From positions 930,001 through 994,000 of the forward strand of contig CAVVAY010000005.1 of NCBI GenBank assembly GCA_963746465.1: 64,000 nt of DNA. The letters run 5' to 3'. The position numbers were made by a program, and so were the translations under genes. Of the stretch, positions 28,061 through 36,079 are shown in pieces. Under the pieces are notes generated by a model. The model was given only the letters and a program-made list of their open reading frames with translations, was not told where the DNA came from and did no database searches. The number at the start of each line of letters is the position of its first letter. The first letter of the stretch is position 1. Source of the stretch: CAVVAY01 sp963746465 (GTDB lineage Bacteria; Actinomycetota; Actinomycetes; JACCUZ01).

Positions 28061-28809
28061 GCGGCCACTCCAAGTGGGCCACCACCAAGCACAAGAAGGC
28101 CGTCATCGACGCCCGGCGCGGCAAGTCCTTCGCCAAGCTGATCAAGAACATCGAGGTCGCCGCGCGCACCGGCGGTGGCGACGTCAACGGCAACCCGACG
28201 CTCTACGACGCCATCCAGAAGGCCAAGAAGACCTCGGTCCCGAACGACAACATCGACCGGGCGGTCAAGCGCGGGTCGGGCACCGAGGCCGGCGGCGCCG
28301 ACTACCAGACGATCACCTACGAGGGCTACGGCCCGAACGGTGTCGCGGTGCTCATCGAGTGCCTCACCGACAACCGGAACCGAGCCGCGGCCGAGGTCCG
28401 CACCGCGATGACGCGCAACGGCGGCTCGATGGCCGACCCCGGCTCGGTGTCGTACCTGTTCAACCGCAAGGGCGTCGTGATCGTCCCGAAGAGCGACGGC
28501 CTCAGCGAGGACGACATCCTCACCGCCGTGCTCGACGCCGGCGCCGAGGAGGTCAATGACCTGGACGAGGCCTTCGAGGTCGTGTGCGAGGCCACCGACC
28601 TGGTCGCGGTGCGCACCGCGTTGGTCGACGCCGGCATCGACTACGACTCGGCGGACGCCTCCTTCCTGCCGTCGGTGGTCGTCCCGCTCGACGAGGACGG
28701 CGCGAAGAAGGTGTTCCGGCTGATCGAGGCGCTCGAGGACTCCGACGACGTGCAGAACGTGTGGGCCAACTTCGACGTCAGCGACGAGGTCATGGAGGCC
28801 GTGGGCTAG
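28057..28809 (+). CDS. yebC: YebC/PmpR-family regulator (TACO1 family)
   Basis: A 250-residue protein beginning [23 protein letters not shown], the family hallmark, with [19 protein letters not shown] near residue 55 and [28 protein letters not shown] near residue 88. Family members were described as transcriptional regulators, and some are translation factors acting on proline-rich stretches. In actinobacteria it regularly precedes ruvC. Its TAG overlaps the convergent stop of the Clp-N gene. The position agrees with the pdxT-yebC-ruvC order. Confidence 0.95.
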   Translation: [250 protein letters not shown]

Positions 28810-29393
28810 GCCGCCCGGCCCAGCTCCAGCACGGCCTGCCGCACGGTGTCCGGCCGGACCCCTAGCCGGGTCACGACCCGGGCCGCCAGCCCCTCCTCGC
28901 GCATCAGCCCCAGCACGACGTGGGTGCTCCGGATCTCCCGGCTGTGCTGCGCCAGAGCCTCGCGCAGCGCCAGCTCGAGGGACTTCTTCGCCCGCGGGGT
29001 GAACGGGATGTGCCCGCTCGGCGCACCGCACGGCGCCGGCGGACGGCGGCGCCGACGAAGAAGCCCGCCTCGCCGGCCAGCCGGGGGCGCGTCCAGGGCA
29101 CCAGGCCCGAACCGCTGCTCGACCCGCTGACGCACGGCGTCCAGGTCGATGCCGAGGTCGCGCAGCGCCGTCTCGTCGTCGACACCGGCCCCGACCTCGG
29201 CGAGCACCTGGGCGCGCACCCGGACGGCGTCGAGCCCCAGCCGGCGCAGGGCGGCGCTGACGCCGGTCGACTCGTCTGCCAGCACGGCCAGCAGCAGGTG
29301 CTCGGTGCCGATCCAGCCATGGCCCAGGGAGCGAGCCTCCTGCTGCGCACCTACCACTGCCCGGCGGGCGTCCTCGGTGAAGCGTTCGAACAT
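28806..29393 (-). CDS. Clp N-domain (double R-motif) protein without AAA+ part
   Basis: A 195-residue protein with two Clp-N repeats: MFERFTEDARRAVVGAQQEARSLGHGWIGTEHLLLAVLAD at the start, and IPFTPRAKKSLELALREALAQHSREIRSTHVVLGLMREEG near residues 130-170. A basic, proline-rich linker (about 105-125) joins them. No Walker A box follows, so this is a stand-alone substrate- or partner-binding module, not a ClpC ATPase. It is encoded immediately behind the small HTH protein, and both probably form one autoregulated operon. Its stop overlaps that of convergent yebC. Confidence 0.8.
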   Translation of the reverse strand: MFERFTEDARRAVVGAQQEARSLGHGWIGTEHLLLAVLADESTGVSAALRRLGLDAVRVRAQVLAEVGAGVDDETALRDLGIDLDAVRQRVEQRFGPGALDAPPAGRRGGLLRRRRRPPAPCGAPSGHIPFTPRAKKSLELALREALAQHSREIRSTHVVLGLMREEGLAARVVTRLGVRPDTVRQAVLELGRAA

Positions 29394-29394
29394 C

Positions 29395-29616
29395 TCAGCC
29401 CTCCCGGCCGCGGCGCGCGTGCTTCTTGTGGACCGCCTGCTTGCTCACGCCGAGCAGCGCGCCGATGGCGTCCCAGGACCAGCCCTGGGCGCGGGCGTTG
29501 CCGACCTGCAGGGCTTCCAGCTGGTCGGCGAGCCGGCGCAGCGCGGCGACGGCCCGCAGGCCGACGGCAGGGTCCTGGCTGGTCGCCTGCTCGGCGACGT
29601 CCGGTGCAGCGGTCAT
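29395..29616 (-). CDS. small helix-turn-helix regulator
   Basis: A 73-residue protein with a coiled N-terminal helix (GLRAVAALRRLADQLEALQVGNARAQG) and a C-terminal helix-turn-helix (GWSWDAIGALLGVSKQAVHKKHARRGREG). The recognition helix SKQAVHKKH is strongly basic. The gene is preceded by two GTCAAC-N4-GTTGAC palindromes overlapping its own predicted promoter, which suggests autorepression. The Clp-N gene starts one base behind its stop. The pair resembles other actinobacterial HTH plus Clp-N pairs of unknown purpose. Confidence 0.75.
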   Translation of the reverse strand: MTAAPDVAEQATSQDPAVGLRAVAALRRLADQLEALQVGNARAQGWSWDAIGALLGVSKQAVHKKHARRGREG

Positions 29617-29663
29617 GGTGTCAACCTACGTTGACTGATCGACTCCTGTCAACCTCTGTTGAC
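29617..29663 (-). promoter_or_regulatory. leaderless promoter with two operator palindromes for the HTH/Clp-N pair
   Basis: Two near-identical inverted repeats, GTCAAC-CTAC-GTTGAC (29620-29635) and GTCAAC-CTCT-GTTGAC (29648-29663), have centres 28 bases apart. On the minus strand TTGACA followed by an 18-base spacer and TAGGTT forms a sigma-A-type promoter. The -35 lies in the distal palindrome and the -10 in the proximal one. The -10 ends six bases before the ATG at 29616, so the mRNA should be leaderless. Binding of the HTH protein at both sites would close the promoter. Confidence 0.65.
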
Positions 29664-29720
29664 GACCATCCGCTGGCGCGTCGGTGCCGGGTTGCGGGGA
29701 AGGGCGCCGGTAGGTTTCTC

Positions 29721-29736
29721 CCGAACAGGTGTTCGG
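29721..29736 (+). promoter_or_regulatory. SOS (LexA) box upstream of ruvCAB
   Basis: CCGAAC-AGGT-GTTCGG is a perfect palindrome of the GAAC-N4-GTTC SOS type, 17 bases before the ruvC start. A TAGGTT hexamer (29711-29716) just upstream could be the -10, with LexA covering the transcription start. DNA-damage control of ruvCAB is known in other bacteria. Confidence 0.8.
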
Positions 29737-29752
29737 ACGCGGGAGGTCGACG

Positions 29753-30271
29753 GTGCGGGTGCTCGGGGTCGATCCCGGACTGACCCGCTGCGGGCTGGGC
29801 GTGGTCGAGGGCTCCGCCGGGCGGCCGCTGACCCTGGTGGCCGTCGGGGTGGTCGGGACCGCGCCCGGCGACGACATCGGCAGCCGGCTGCTCGCCATCG
29901 AGCGCGCCGTCGAGGCCTGGATCGCGGAGCACCAGCCGGACGCCGTGGCCGTGGAGCGGGTGTTCAGCCAGCACAACGTCCGCACCGTGATGGGCACCGC
30001 GCAGGCCAGCGCGGTCGCGATCGTCGCGGCAGCCCGTGCCGGGGTCCCGGTGGCCCTGCACACCCCGAGCGAGATGAAGGCCGCCGTGACCGGCAGCGGC
30101 CGGGCCGACAAGGCCCAGGTGGGAGCCATGGTGACCAGGATCCTGCGGCTGACCGCCGCACCCCGTCCGGCCGACGCCGCCGACGCCCTCGGGCTGGCGA
30201 TCTGCCACGTCTGGCGGGGCAGTGCGCAGGCCAGGATCGCCTCGGCCGTCGCTGCGGCAGGTGCCCGGTGA
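29753..30271 (+). CDS. ruvC: Holliday junction resolvase RuvC
   Basis: Cuts Holliday junctions bound by RuvAB. The 172-residue RNase-H-fold nuclease shows RVLGVDPGLTRCGLG (first catalytic Asp near residue 7), PDAVAVERVFSQHNVRTVMG (Glu near residue 70) and RPADAADALGLAICHVW (final Asp pair near residue 145). The GTG at 29753 has GGGAGG 6 bases upstream; an earlier in-frame GTG at 29729 lies inside the SOS box and is unlikely. The stop overlaps the ruvA start (GTGA). Confidence 0.95.
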   Translation: MRVLGVDPGLTRCGLGVVEGSAGRPLTLVAVGVVGTAPGDDIGSRLLAIERAVEAWIAEHQPDAVAVERVFSQHNVRTVMGTAQASAVAIVAAARAGVPVALHTPSEMKAAVTGSGRADKAQVGAMVTRILRLTAAPRPADAADALGLAICHVWRGSAQARIASAVAAAGAR

Positions 30272-30889
30272 TCGCGTTCGTCGCGGGCCGGGTCGCCGCC
30301 CTGGCGCCGGACGGCGCCGTGGTCGAGGTCGGCGGGGTCGGCCTGACCGTCCAGTGCACCCCCGCCACGATCGCCGCCCTGCGGATCGGCGAGCCGGCCC
30401 ACCTGCCGACCTCGCTGGTGGTCCGCGAGGACTCGCTGACGCTCTACGGCTTCGCCGACGAGGACGAGCGGGTGGTCTTCGAGCTGCTGCAGACCGCCAG
30501 CGGGGTCGGCCCGCGGCTGGCCCAGGCGATGCTCGCCGTGCACGGCCCCGACACCCTGCGACGCGCGGTGGCCACCGAGGACCTCGCCGCACTGACCCAG
30601 GTGCCCGGCATCGGTCGCAAGGGCGCGCAGCGCATCGTGCTGGAGCTCAAGGACCGGCTGGGTGCGGTCCGCGGCGGCAGCCCGGCCGGGGGCCGGGCCC
30701 CCCGTCGTACGGGCCGGCTGGCGCGACCAGCTGCACGGCGCCCTGCTCGGCCTGGGCTGGTCGTCCCGGGAGGCCGACGAGGGGGTGGCCTCGGCCGCCC
30801 CGTACGCCGAGGAGTCGGCCGCCGCGGGCGAGCCGCCGGACGTCGGCGCCCTGCTCAAGGTGGCCCTGCGATCGCTGAGCCGGGCATGA
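30268..30889 (+). CDS. ruvA: Holliday junction branch migration subunit RuvA (frameshifted)
   Basis: DNA-binding subunit that grips the four-way junction for RuvB. The N-terminal OB fold (MIAFVAGRVAALAPDGAVVEVGGVGL) and paired helix-hairpin-helix motifs (LLQTASGVGPRLAQAML, TQVPGIGRKGAQRIVLELKDRL) are intact. A run of six Cs at 30698-30703 shifts the frame. With five, the linker joins the C-terminal RuvB-binding domain (GWRDQLHGALLGLGWSSREAD) and the protein is 206 residues. The start GTG overlaps the ruvC stop, and the stop overlaps the ruvB start (ATGA). Confidence 0.9.
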
Positions 30890-31979
30890 CCGCGGCTGCG
30901 GGAGGAACCGAGCGCCTGGTCGACCCCGGCGTCGAGCTCACCGGGGTCGAGGACGAGGTCCGGGTCGAGGCCGCCCTGCGCCCGCGCACCCTCGGCGAGT
31001 TCATCGGCCAGCACCGGGTCCGCGAGCAGCTGAGCCTGGTGCTCGACGCCGCCAAGGGGCGCGGCCGGGTGCCCGACCACGTGCTGCTCAGCGGCTCGCC
31101 CGGGCTGGGCAAGACGACCCTGGCGATGATCATCGCCGCCGAGATCGAGCAGCCGCTGCGCATCACCAGCGGGCCGGCCATCCAGCACGCCGGCGACCTG
31201 GCGGCGATCCTGTCCAGCCTGACCGAGGGCGAGGTGCTGTTCCTCGACGAGATCCACCGGATGTCCCGGCCCGCCGAGGAGATGCTCTACATGGCGATGG
31301 AGGACTTCCGGGTCGACGTCGTCGTCGGCAAGGGGCCCGGCGCCACCGCGATCCCGCTCGAGATCCCGCCGTTCACGCTGGTCGGCGCGACCACCCGGGC
31401 CGGGCTGCTGCCCGGGCCGCTGCGCGACCGGTTCGGCTTCACCGCGCACATGGACTTCTACGAGGCGGCCGACCTCGAGCGGGTGCTCACCCGGTCGGCG
31501 CGGCTGCTCGGCGTCCAGCTCACCGCCGGCGGCGGCACCGAGATCGCCGGCCGGTCCCGCGGCACGCCGCGGATCGCCAACCGGCTGCTGCGCCGGGTGC
31601 GCGACTTCGCCCAGGTGCGGGCCGACGGCGTCGTCACCGAGGAGGTCGCCCGCGAGGCGCTGCTCGTCTACGAGGTCGACGAGCGCGGGCTGGACCGGCT
31701 CGACCGCGCCGTGCTGCAAGCGCTGGTCGGCAGCTTCGGCGGCGGCCCGGTCGGCGTCTCCACCCTCGCGGTGGCGGTCGGTGAGGAGCGCGAGACGGTC
31801 GAGGAGGTCGCCGAGCCGTTCCTGGTGCGAGCCGGCCTGCTGGCCCGCACGCCGCGCGGCCGGGTCGCCACGCCGGCCGCCTGGGCGCACCTCGGCCTGA
31901 CCCCGCCGCGCGGCACCGCCGGTGCGGCCGTCGCGCCCGATCTGTTCGACGACGTCGAAGGTGGCCGGACGACCGCTGA
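30886..31979 (+). CDS. ruvB: Holliday junction helicase RuvB (stop codon probably lost to an indel)
   Basis: Hexameric AAA+ motor of the RuvAB branch-migration complex. Visible are Walker A SGSPGLGKTTLAM near residue 68, Walker B EVLFLDEIHRM near residue 118, sensor 1 LVGATTRAG near residue 165, the arginine finger region GPLRDRFGF, and the winged-helix end (GGGPVGVSTLAVAVGEE). In the given sequence no stop follows: the frame stays open through the yajC start to 32340. A one-base deletion before 31977 would restore a TGA at 31977-31979 right after DDVEGG, the expected length, so I end the gene there. A RuvB-YajC fusion is the less likely alternative. Confidence 0.88.
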
Positions 31980-32067
31980 CGCGGTCCCGACAGGTACGAC
32001 GGGTAGACTCCCGCCCGGTCTGGCCGCGGTCTGCGCCGGACGCCCTCTCGGAAGGATCCTCACCACC

Positions 32068-32340
32068 GTGGAATCGCTGCCGTTCTTCGTGCTCATCCTG
32101 GTGGCCTTCTACCTGCTGATCATCCGCCCGCAGCGCGCCCGCGCGAAGGCGGCCCAGCAGCTGCAGGAGAGCCTGGCGCCCGGCGTCGAGGTCATGACGA
32201 CGGCCGGGCTCTACGGCACGCTGACCGAGGTCCGCGACGACTCGTTGCTGATCGAGGTGTCGCCCGGCGTGACCCTGCGGTTCGCCAAGGCCGCCGTCGG
32301 CCGGATCGTCACCGACGACGCCGACGACGAGGTCGACTGA
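32068..32340 (+). CDS. yajC: preprotein translocase subunit YajC
   Basis: Small accessory subunit of the SecDF complex. The 90-residue protein has a single N-terminal membrane helix (SLPFFVLILVAFYLLIIRPQRAR), with IIRPQ being the family signature, and a cytoplasmic domain (APGVEVMTTAGLYGTLTEVRDDSLLIEVSPGVTLRFAKAAVGRIV). The GTG at 32068 follows GGAAGGATCC. It lies between ruvB and secD, the normal actinobacterial order. In the raw sequence it is in frame with ruvB with no stop between. Confidence 0.92.
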   Translation: MESLPFFVLILVAFYLLIIRPQRARAKAAQQLQESLAPGVEVMTTAGLYGTLTEVRDDSLLIEVSPGVTLRFAKAAVGRIVTDDADDEVD

Positions 32341-32465
32341 CGCCGGACGACGCCGACGAGTCCCAGGACAGCGCGACGCCGACCGTCGGCACACCAACGC
32401 GGCCGAGTAGCACCCGCCGGCTCACGGTGCCGGCCCGATCGCACTGACAGAGAAGAGATCCTCAC

Positions 32466-34269
32466 GTGGCAACAGCGAGCGCGGCGCGCCCCGGGCGCAC
32501 CATCGCGGTGCTGGCGGTCCTCACCGTCCTGGTCTTCGGCCTGATCTGGGTGGTCGGCCCCGGACAAGGTCGGCGACGAGAACCTGACGCTGGCGGAGAA
32601 GTACCAGCCACGGCTCGGCCTCGACCTCGAGGGCGGCACCAGCATCATCCTCACGCCCCGGCGCGCCAGCGGTGCCGGATCGGTGCCCAAGGACTCGCTC
32701 GAACCAGGCGGTCTCGATCATCCGCAACCGGGTCGACAGCTTCGGTGTCGCCGAGTCCGAGGTCACCACCGCCGGCGACAACATCGTCATCTCGATCCCC
32801 GGCAAGCAGGACAAGAACATCCTCGCCACCGTCCAGCAGACCGCCGAGCTGCGCTTCCGCCCGGTCCTGGCGGCGCCGTCCGGGGCGCCGATCCCGCAGA
32901 GCACGCCGACCCCGACCCCCACCCCCTCCGGGTCGCCGTCCCCGAGCGGCTCGCCCGAGCGGCACGGCGTCTCCGCCCCGTCGCCGTCGACGAGCACGAA
33001 CAACGGCGTCGTCCCGCGGGCGCTGCGCAAGGCCAGCAGCACGACGCCGGCCGCCGAGCGCGACACCCGACGCCCACGCCGTCGCCCACGGCGGCGACAC
33101 CGGCCCGGGCCCGAGCGTGCCCTCCGCCGACGTGCAGAAGCAGTTCGCCGAGCTGGACTGCGCCGACCCGGAGAAGGTCCGGCAGGCGCTGCGCAACCCC
33201 CGGTGCGGACGACCCGAAGAAGCCGCTGGTCACCTGCCTCGAGGACGGCAGCGAGAAGTACCTCCTCGGTCCGGCCGAGGTGCTCGGCAAGGACGTGAAG
33301 TCCGCGTCGGCCGGCCTGGCGACCAACAGCCAGGGCGTCCCGACCGGCGGCTGGCAGGTGAACCTGGACTTCACCGGCGAGGGCAAGAAGAAGTTCGGCG
33401 ACACGACCCGCCGGCTGTCCGCCCTGGCCGACCCGCAGAACCGGTTCGGGATCGTGCTGGACGGGCTGGTCGTCTCCGCACCGAGTCTCAACAACGGGCC
33501 GATCCTCGGCGGCCAGGCGCAGATCACCGGCAACTTCAGCCAGGCCGAGGCGACCAGCCTGGCCAACGTCCTGAAGTTCGGCGCGCTGCCGCTGACCTTC
33601 GACGCCGGCGAGGTGCAGGAGGTCTCGGCGACCCTGGGCGGCGACCAGCTCACCGCCGGGCTGATCGCCGGCATCATCGGGCTGGTGCTGGTCGTCCTCT
33701 ACTCGCTGCTCTACTACCGCGGGCTGGGCCTGGTGACCGTGGCGAGCCTGCTCGTGTCCGCGGTCATCACCTACGGCCTGGTGGTCCTGCTCGGCTGGCA
33801 GATCGGCTTCCGGCTCAGCCTCGCCGGCATCGCCGGCCTGATCGTGGCGATCGGCATCACCGCCGACTCGTTCATCGTCTACTTCGAACGCATCCGCGAC
33901 GAGGTGCGCGACGGCAAGACGTTGCGGGTCGCGGTCGAGACCGGCTGGAACCGCGCCCGGCGCACCATCCTGGCCGCGGACTTCGTGTCGTTCCTCGCGG
34001 CCGTGGTGCTCTACGTCCTCTCGGTCGGCGGGGTGCGCGGCTTCGCGTTCACCCTCGGCCTGACGACGCTGATCGACATCTTCGTGGTCTTCCTGTTCAC
34101 CAAGCCGCTGGTGACGATCCTGGCCCGGACGAGGTTCTTCGGGCAGGGCCACAAGCTGTCCGGGCTGGACCCGGAGCGCCTCGGCGGCCGGCGTCTGACG
34201 ACCCCGACGACCACCCGCCGCCGCGGAACCGCGGCCGGTGCCGCCACCAGCACCGCCAAGGAGGCGTGA
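32466..34269 (+). CDS. secD: protein translocase subunit SecD (several frameshifts)
   Basis: With SecF it uses the proton gradient to help pull exported proteins across the membrane. The family pieces are all present but spread over three frames: an N-terminal helix (TIAVLAVLTVLVFGLIW), the P1 domain start YQPRLGLDLEGGTSIIL, IRNRVDSFGVAESEV, a long Pro/Thr/Ser insert (about 32890-33115), FTGEGKKKFGDTT, and five C-terminal helices (GLVLVVLYSLLYYRG to VFLFTKPLVTILA). Breaks lie at the C-run 32558-32561, near 32700, within the low-complexity insert (33060-33115) and at C-run 33197-33201. The net change is one extra base, and the corrected protein is about 600 residues. GTG start at 32466; the stop overlaps the secF start. 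Confidence 0.9.
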
Positions 34270-35449
34270 TGAGCCGTCTGGGAACGCTCGGCGCGCGGCT
34301 CTACCGGGGCGAGGTCTCCTACGACTTCATCGCCCACCGCAAGATCTGGTACGCCGTGTCGGCCGTGCTGCTGGTGGTGTCGATCGTCTCGCTGCTGACG
34401 TTGCGGCTGACGCTGGGCATCGAGTTCCGCGGCGGGGCCGAGTTCCGGGTCAAGTCGCCCACGGTCAGCCAGGACGCCGTCCGCTCCACCGTCGAGGACA
34501 TCGTCGGCGGCGAGATCGTCGTCCAGTCGGTCGGACCGAACACGGTGCGGGCCCAGACCGAGACGCTGACCACCGGCGAGGCCGAGGAGGTGCGCGGCGC
34601 GCTGGCCAAGGAGTTCGGGGTCAGCCGCGACGCCGTGAGCACCCAGGTCATCGGCCCCAGCTGGGGCAAGGACATCTCGTCCAAGGCGTTGCGGGCGCTG
34701 ATCTTCTTCCTGCTCGGCGTCGTCGTCTTCCTGTCGCTCTACTTCGAGTGGAAGATGGCGATGGCGGCGATGATCGCGCTGCTGCACGACCTGGTGATCA
34801 CCGCTGGGCTGTACTCCCTGTCGGGTTCGAGGTGACACCGGCGACGGTGATCGGCTTCCTCACGATCCTCGGCTACTCGCTCTACGACACGGTCGTCGTG
34901 TTCGACAAGGTGCGCGAGAACACCCAGGGCCTGGCCGGCGGCAGCCGGATGACGTACAGCCAGGCGACCAACCTGGCGGTGAACCAGACGCTGGTCCGCT
35001 CGATCAACACCTCGATCATCGCGCTGCTGCCGATCGCCGCGATCCTGTTCGCCGGCGTCGTGCTGCTGGGCGCCGGTCCGCTCAAGGACCTCTCGCTCGC
35101 GCTCTTCATCGGCGTGGCCGTCGGTGCCTACTCCTCGATCTTCATCGCGCCGCCGCTGCTGGCCACCTTCAAGGAGCGGGAGCCGGCGATGCAGGCGCTC
35201 GCCAAGCGGGTGGCCGGGCGCAGGGCCGGGACCGGCGTCGAGTCGCCGTCGGCCCGCCGCCGCGCGGCAGCGGCGGAGACGGCGGCCACCAGCCCGGAGG
35301 TCGATGACGAGGCCGGCACCGAGGCCGTGCCCGCGTCGGCCGGAGCTGCCGGTCGACCGGCACCGCCGCGGCGGCCGGCCGGTGGCGCGCAGCGCAGCCA
35401 GCCCCGGAAGGGCAGCGGCGGCCGGAACAAGTCGAAGAAGCGCCGGTGA
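34269..35449 (+). CDS. secF: protein translocase subunit SecF (frameshifted)
   Basis: Membrane partner of SecD. The ATG at 34269 overlaps the secD stop (TGATG). Helix one is IWYAVSAVLLVVSIVSLLTL, followed by the family motif GIEFRGGAEFRV. Later helices include ALIFFLLGVVVFLSLYFEWKMAMAAMIALLHDLVITAGLYSL and, after the break, VTPATVIGFLTILGYSLYDTVVVFDKVREN. One G is missing near 34819-34824; with it the junction reads YSLVGFEVTPA and the protein is 393 residues. A basic, alanine/proline-rich tail of about 75 residues ends in KSKKRR. The stop overlaps the apt start (GTGA). Confidence 0.9.
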
Positions 35450-35987
35450 CCGACGACGAGGTCACCGCGCGGCTGCTCGCCCGGATCCGGGACGTCCCCG
35501 ACTTCCCCAACCCGGGCATCGTCTTCAAGGACATCACGCCGCTGCTCGCCGACGCCGCGGCGTTCGCCGAGACCATCGAGGTGATGGCCGCGGGGCACCG
35601 TGCGGCGCCGCCGGACAAGGTGGCCGGCATCGAGGCCCGCGGGTTCATCCTCGGCGCTCCGGTGGCGCAGGCCCTCGGCGTCGGCTTCGTGCCGGTGCGC
35701 AAGAAGGGCAAGCTGCCCGGCGACGTCGTGGCCGCCTCCTACGACCTGGAGTACGGCTCGGCGACCATCGAGGTGACCGCCGACGCGTTCAGCCCCGGCG
35801 ACCGGGTCCTGGTCATCGACGACGTCCTGGCCACCGGCGGGACGGCGGCCGCGACGGTCCAGCTGGTCGGCGGTGCGGGGCCGAGGTGGTCGGCGTCGTC
35901 GTCCTGCTCGAGCTCGGCTTCCTGTCCGGCCGGGAGGCGCTCGCGGCCGTCGACGCCCCCGAGCCGCAGGCGCTGCTGGTCGTCTGA
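35446..35987 (+). CDS. apt: adenine phosphoribosyltransferase (frameshifted)
   Basis: Salvages adenine to AMP using PRPP. The 180-residue corrected protein shows IRDVPDFPNPGIVFKDITPLL near residue 14, AGIEARGFILGAPVAQALG near residue 62 and the PRPP-binding loop VLVIDDVLATGGTAAA near residue 123. One G is missing in the run 35877-35880; with it the end reads GAEVVGVVVLLELGFLSGREAL. The GTG at 35446 overlaps the secF stop. It lies between secF and rel as in other actinobacteria. Confidence 0.92.
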
Positions 35988-36079
35988 CCGGCGACGCGGT
36001 GACGTCCGGCTCCTGCGGGCTGCGCGGCCCGGCCCGTAGACTGGGCCGCTCCACCGCCGCACCGAGGGAGGAGGGGCCC

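Noticed and set aside
29729..30271. ruvC start at GTG 29729
   Set aside because: This codon lies inside the LexA box and lacks a ribosome site; GTG 29753 has GGGAGG and gives the usual N-terminus.
26473..32397. Two antisense open frames of 852 and 923 codons over pdxST-yebC and ruvCAB-yajC
   Set aside because: They mirror well-recognised genes codon by codon and show no domain, signal or ribosome site.
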